A stretch of 42,216 bases of DNA, taken from the NCBI GenBank assembly GCA_012513795.1, contig JAAZBN010000143.1, positions 1-42,216 on the forward strand. The letters run 5' to 3'. A model generated the notes under the pieces. It was not told the DNA's origin. It ran no database searches and saw only the letters and a list, made by a program, of their open reading frames with translations. The position numbers and the translations under genes were made by a program. The stretch comes from Bacteroidales bacterium (GTDB taxonomy: Bacteria; Bacteroidota; Bacteroidia; Bacteroidales; VadinHA17). This document shows positions 38,341-42,216 of this stretch, piece by piece (position 1 is the first letter of the stretch; each line of letters starts with the position of its first letter).

Positions 38341-39969
38341 ATGAAAAATAACTCCCCACTACCTCTTCTTGGACTTGGAACCCTGGCCTGTCTTCCCTGT
38401 AATGCTTCCTGTGATTCCGTGGTGACAAATCAACCCAATATAATTTTCATTATCTGTGATGATCTGAACGATGCCATAACAGGCTTCGGAGGGCATCCCC
38501 AGGCCATTACCCCTAACATCGACAAGATGGTAAGCAAAGGCGTGAGATTTATTAATGCTCAGAACAATAACCCGGTTAGCGGGCCCAGCCGAGCAAGTCT
38601 CATTACCGGGCTTTACCCCCATACCTCAGGCTACTTCGGTTACAATTTCAATCATATTCACTGGAGAACCAATCCTGTTCTGAAAGAATCAATGACACTT
38701 TTTGATTTTTTCCGGGCTAATGGATACAAAGTGCTCGGAACCGGAAAGGTATTCCATAATACCCAGGAAGAATGGTCCTCATTCGATGAATACGGTCATG
38801 AACCCAGTTGGGGACCATGGCCATGGGATGGTACTTCTGATACTGTTTATTCCTTTGATCAGCTAGCCGAGACAGCTAATGCAGCCTTCCACCATGATTT
38901 TGCAGAAGGTTTTTTTATGATCACCGACCAATTCGGCCGACTGTCCGATATCCCGGTTATCGCTCCTGACAATGAAAAAGGGATTCCGGGCTATACTGGT
39001 TGGCGTTTATATCACAAACCCTTCCGGTATGTTACTAGGGGCGACCGGGATCTCATGCCTGATGAGCTGAATGCAGAATGGGCAGGAGAAAAACTCAGGG
39101 AAAAACATGACAAGCCTTTTTTGCTGTGTATAGGAATGAACAGACCCCATGCCCCTACCTTTGCTCCCGACGAATATTTTGATCTTTTCCCAATCGAGGA
39201 GGTCAAATTGGCCATCATTAAAGATGGTGATACGGAAGATTGTGCTGACATACTTGTTCCCCCTGGTGCAGATGCCAGTGCTCTTGGATTCAGGAGGTAT
39301 GAAAACTATATCCGGCAGGGTGGAACAGAACTGCTAAGAAAATGGACCCAGGCCTACCTGGCCAACATTGCTTTTGTAGATGACCAGATAGGGAAAATTA
39401 TGGATGCGCTTGAAGCAGGTAACTATGCAGATAATACATGGGTGATCTTTACCAGTGACCATGGTTACCACATGGGAGAGAAAGAATACCTCTTTAAAAA
39501 TTCACTGTGGGAAGAATCCTGCAGGGTACCATTTATTGTTACCGGTCCGGGTGTTCCAGAAGGGAAAATCTGCGATCAGCCTATTTCATTAGTGGATCTG
39601 TATCCCACCTTAATTGATATTGCCGGCCTTAACACCGATTTCGTTACACCCCAAAAACTAGACGGTTATTCCATTGTTCCCCTGTTAAAAAATCCGGAGC
39701 ACGGCCAATGGAGAGGCCCTGATGCTGCCCTGACTTCAATCCATTCACTGGAAAGGCTTGACTCAGGTGAACCAGGAATCCCTGAACGACAGCATTACAG
39801 TCTCCGGACCAGGAAATACCGTTACATATTCTGCAACAACGGTGAAGAAGAATTATATGATCATGAGTCCGATCCATACGAATGGAACAATCTGGCTGAT
39901 GATCCGGATTACGCAACAATAAAGGAGGAGTTGAAAGCGGAAATGATAGCCTTCTTCAAAAAGAAATAG
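38341..39969 (+). CDS. sulfatase (S1/alkaline phosphatase superfamily), Ser-type, iduronate-2-sulfatase-like
   Basis: NIIFIICDDLNDAITGFGGHPQAITPNIDKM; SGPSRASLITG; FTSDHGYHMGEKEYLFKNSLWEESCRVPFIV. Confidence 0.94.
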   Translation: MKNNSPLPLLGLGTLACLPCNASCDSVVTNQPNIIFIICDDLNDAITGFGGHPQAITPNIDKMVSKGVRFINAQNNNPVSGPSRASLITGLYPHTSGYFGYNFNHIHWRTNPVLKESMTLFDFFRANGYKVLGTGKVFHNTQEEWSSFDEYGHEPSWGPWPWDGTSDTVYSFDQLAETANAAFHHDFAEGFFMITDQFGRLSDIPVIAPDNEKGIPGYTGWRLYHKPFRYVTRGDRDLMPDELNAEWAGEKLREKHDKPFLLCIGMNRPHAPTFAPDEYFDLFPIEEVKLAIIKDGDTEDCADILVPPGADASALGFRRYENYIRQGGTELLRKWTQAYLANIAFVDDQIGKIMDALEAGNYADNTWVIFTSDHGYHMGEKEYLFKNSLWEESCRVPFIVTGPGVPEGKICDQPISLVDLYPTLIDIAGLNTDFVTPQKLDGYSIVPLLKNPEHGQWRGPDAALTSIHSLERLDSGEPGIPERQHYSLRTRKYRYIFCNNGEEELYDHESDPYEWNNLADDPDYATIKEELKAEMIAFFKKK

Positions 39970-40010
39970 CTGTGATGATGATTCAAAATTTATGTTAAAA
40001 ACATTTAATT

Positions 40011-41444
40011 ATGAAACAATTAACCCGACGGAGTTTCATGCGTACAATGGGATTTGGTGCCGTTGTAATGACCTTTCCTCCTTTTCCGAAAACTTGCTTC
40101 CAGGGAAACGACCTCGACAGGTTTGGCGGCCTGAAAGCCATTTCTTTTAATGCTAACGGGTATTTCAGGTTGGAAAAAGGAGATCGCTGGTGGCTGGTAA
40201 CTCCCGAGGGTAACGCCTTTCTTTCCTGGGGATTGAATCACCCCGATCCCGATTATATGTTGCAGGAGTACAACAGGAAATACTGGTCAGAAAAATTCGG
40301 TGCGGGCGATAGAGAGGATCCTGTATTTAAAAAGGCATTCATCAAAAAAGTGATGTACGACCTGGAGGTGTTTGGAATGAATACCATTGGCACCCATGCA
40401 AGGAAGGAGTATTATGAAACTTTAACTGTACCGTACATACAAGGACTTTTTTTTGTTAGCACACCTTACTGGAAAGGTCCTGTAGCAAGAGATTTTCCGG
40501 ATGTGTATGACCCGACCTTTGAAAGGAGATGTGACCAGATTGCCCGTCGGACGGTTGAACCCAGAAAGGATGATCCCTATCTTATCGGCTATACACTGAC
40601 CGACTGTCCCGTTCTCACAGACAGGGACGCAGCTGCCCACGGACAGGATCCCTGGGGTGGGCCAGCTCCGGAATCACCAACCTGGCCCAGGGTATTGAGA
40701 AACCTGGGACCTGAATCACCCGGGAAACAGGCGTTCGTGTTGATTATGAAAGATCGATATCCGAATATAAACGACTTCAACAAGGTTTACCAAACGATTT
40801 TCACTTCATGGGAAGAGCTCGCGGTTGCATATGAATGGAGCCCGATGAAAAGCAGTAAGGAAATCGATGATGCAGATGACAATCTAATCTTCCTGTTAAA
40901 CATCCTTAAGCAGTATTATGCGGTTGCATATGATGCTATCCGAAAATACGATACTAACCATCTCATTTTAGGCGATATAATCAATGCTCAGACCCCTCCG
41001 CCAGATGACGTTGTCTCACTGATGACCGGGTATTCTGACCTTGTGGCCTACCAGTTCTACGGGAGCTACGATGAACAGGTCACCCTTCTTGACAGATGGT
41101 CAGACATGGCAGGTAAACCCTTGTTCCATGCAGACTCCAGTTTCAGCGTGCCATACAAAGAAATGCCAAACCCCATCGGCAAAATCTGTCACGATACCAA
41201 GACCCGGGCCAACTGCTTTCTGGATTTTGCAACTCGTGCATTCGCCAGAAAAGATTTTGTTGGCTGGAATTGGTGTGGATGGATGGATTCATGGGAGAAG
41301 TGGAAAAAAACCCGACAACACACAGGCCTTCAAGATCCCTTTGGCAATTATCATCTTCCGATGCCAGATGCAATGTCATGGTTTGGTTCAAGGGTTTATA
41401 GTTTTGGAATGAATAAATACATGAATAAAATACCCGAATATTGA
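40011..41444 (+). CDS. agarase-like / clan GH-A-like TIM-barrel protein with twin-arginine-like leader
   Basis: LTRRSFMRTMGFGAVVMTF; GYFRLEKGDRWWLVTPEGNAFLSWGLNH; DDPYLIGYTLTDCPV; KPLFHADSSFSV. Confidence 0.65.
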   Translation: MKQLTRRSFMRTMGFGAVVMTFPPFPKTCFQGNDLDRFGGLKAISFNANGYFRLEKGDRWWLVTPEGNAFLSWGLNHPDPDYMLQEYNRKYWSEKFGAGDREDPVFKKAFIKKVMYDLEVFGMNTIGTHARKEYYETLTVPYIQGLFFVSTPYWKGPVARDFPDVYDPTFERRCDQIARRTVEPRKDDPYLIGYTLTDCPVLTDRDAAAHGQDPWGGPAPESPTWPRVLRNLGPESPGKQAFVLIMKDRYPNINDFNKVYQTIFTSWEELAVAYEWSPMKSSKEIDDADDNLIFLLNILKQYYAVAYDAIRKYDTNHLILGDIINAQTPPPDDVVSLMTGYSDLVAYQFYGSYDEQVTLLDRWSDMAGKPLFHADSSFSVPYKEMPNPIGKICHDTKTRANCFLDFATRAFARKDFVGWNWCGWMDSWEKWKKTRQHTGLQDPFGNYHLPMPDAMSWFGSRVYSFGMNKYMNKIPEY

Positions 41445-41486
41445 TAAGGAACCTAACTTATGTCCATAACACAAAAATCCAGAGAT

Positions 41487-42216
41487 ATGAAAAAGACCAT
41501 AGAAATTCTCTTTATCGCAATTGGAATTAACTCGGGACTGATGGCCCAGGAGGGGAAAGTCTTCGATCAGCTATCAATGCAGAGCGAAATCCTGAAGACA
41601 AAGAAGAATTATGCTGTTTACCTCCCTCCCGACTATGAAACATCGGAACGGAGCTATCCGGTGCTGTACCTGCTGCATGGTGGAGGTGGAAATCAGATCG
41701 TATGGGTTCAGAATGGGAATGTCAGACATATTGCAGATAGCGTAATACTGGAGGGGCATGCAACGCCAATGATTATTGTAATGCCTGACGCAAGTGGTGA
41801 AAACAGGGGCTATGCCAATGACCCTGAAGGGAAGTGGCGATATGAGGATTTTTTCTTTCAGGAATTTATGCCTTTCATTGAAAAAACCTACAGGATCAGG
41901 CCGGGGAAAAGATACCGGGCCATAGCAGGCTTATCGATGGGAGGTAATGGCACTTTTATTTATGCGTTGCATCACCCTGAATTATTTGCTGCCGCCTGCC
42001 CCCTGAGCGCAGCGACATTTCCCTTCACCCTTGATGATGCAAAGGAGTTGTTGCCTAAACGGTATCCTGATATCACGGATAAACAGATCGAGGAGTACTA
42101 TAACCGGTATAGTATACCTGAGTTGATTAACAAAATACCGGAAGACAGAAAAGGGGCGGTCCGCTGGTATATCGACTGTGGAGATGACGATGCCCTGGAA
42201 CAGGTTTACGAGGGGA
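41487..42216 (+). CDS. CE1-like esterase (partial, truncated by window edge)
   Basis: ATG at 41487, open to the window end (not in ORF track); MKKTIEILFIAIGINSGLMAQ signal peptide; YPVLYLLHGGGGN, GLSMGGNGTFIYALHHPELF. Confidence 0.88.
   Translation, partial: MKKTIEILFIAIGINSGLMAQEGKVFDQLSMQSEILKTKKNYAVYLPPDYETSERSYPVLYLLHGGGGNQIVWVQNGNVRHIADSVILEGHATPMIIVMPDASGENRGYANDPEGKWRYEDFFFQEFMPFIEKTYRIRPGKRYRAIAGLSMGGNGTFIYALHHPELFAAACPLSAATFPFTLDDAKELLPKRYPDITDKQIEEYYNRYSIPELINKIPEDRKGAVRWYIDCGDDDALEQVYEG

Larger units (their letters stand above)
27562..42216 (+). other. polysaccharide utilization locus (PUL), continuing past the right edge
   Basis: Co-directional SusC-SusD pair followed by GH, sulfatase and esterase genes. 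Confidence 0.9.

Noticed and set aside
41574-41759. 61-aa minus ORF near the right edge
   Set aside because: Lies antisense to the truncated CE1-like esterase starting at 41487.
1-42216. CRISPR arrays, tRNA/rRNA genes, IS elements, prophage genes
   Set aside because: No regularly spaced repeats, cloverleaf-like segments, transposase or phage structural motifs recognized on either strand.

Overview
This looks like a Bacteroidota (Bacteroidales-type) chromosomal window. The left ~27 kb is a housekeeping and accessory mix: methylmalonyl-CoA mutase mutA/mutB; prfB (RF2) with an intact programmed +1 frameshift that the ORF track misses; an AAA/DUF4143-like ATPase; a collagen/C1q-like protein with a T9SS-type partner; a flippase and a GT4 glycosyltransferase; rnhB; an S46 dipeptidyl peptidase; marC; rnhA; a SiaC/DUF1987 protein; a ProX-like editing protein; two tandem DUF5916 paralogs; tag; a TonB-dependent receptor with two related lipoproteins; and tonB. 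From ~27.5 kb to the right edge, every gene on + forms an apparent polysaccharide utilization locus (PUL): SusC, SusD, a DUF2961(GH172-like)+GH43-like fusion, a T9SS-sorted TIM-barrel protein, a CE1-like esterase, a Ser-type sulfatase, an agarase-like TIM-barrel protein with a Tat-like leader, and a second CE1-like esterase truncated by the window edge. The most notable non-gene signals are three back-to-back near-perfect inverted repeats inside the glycosyltransferase CDS (10625-10721), a 4x12-aa repeat inserted in the TonB receptor, and clusters of palindromes in two intergenic regions. I found no CRISPR array, rRNA or tRNA by reading. All functional calls rest on motif recognition, with no database search.
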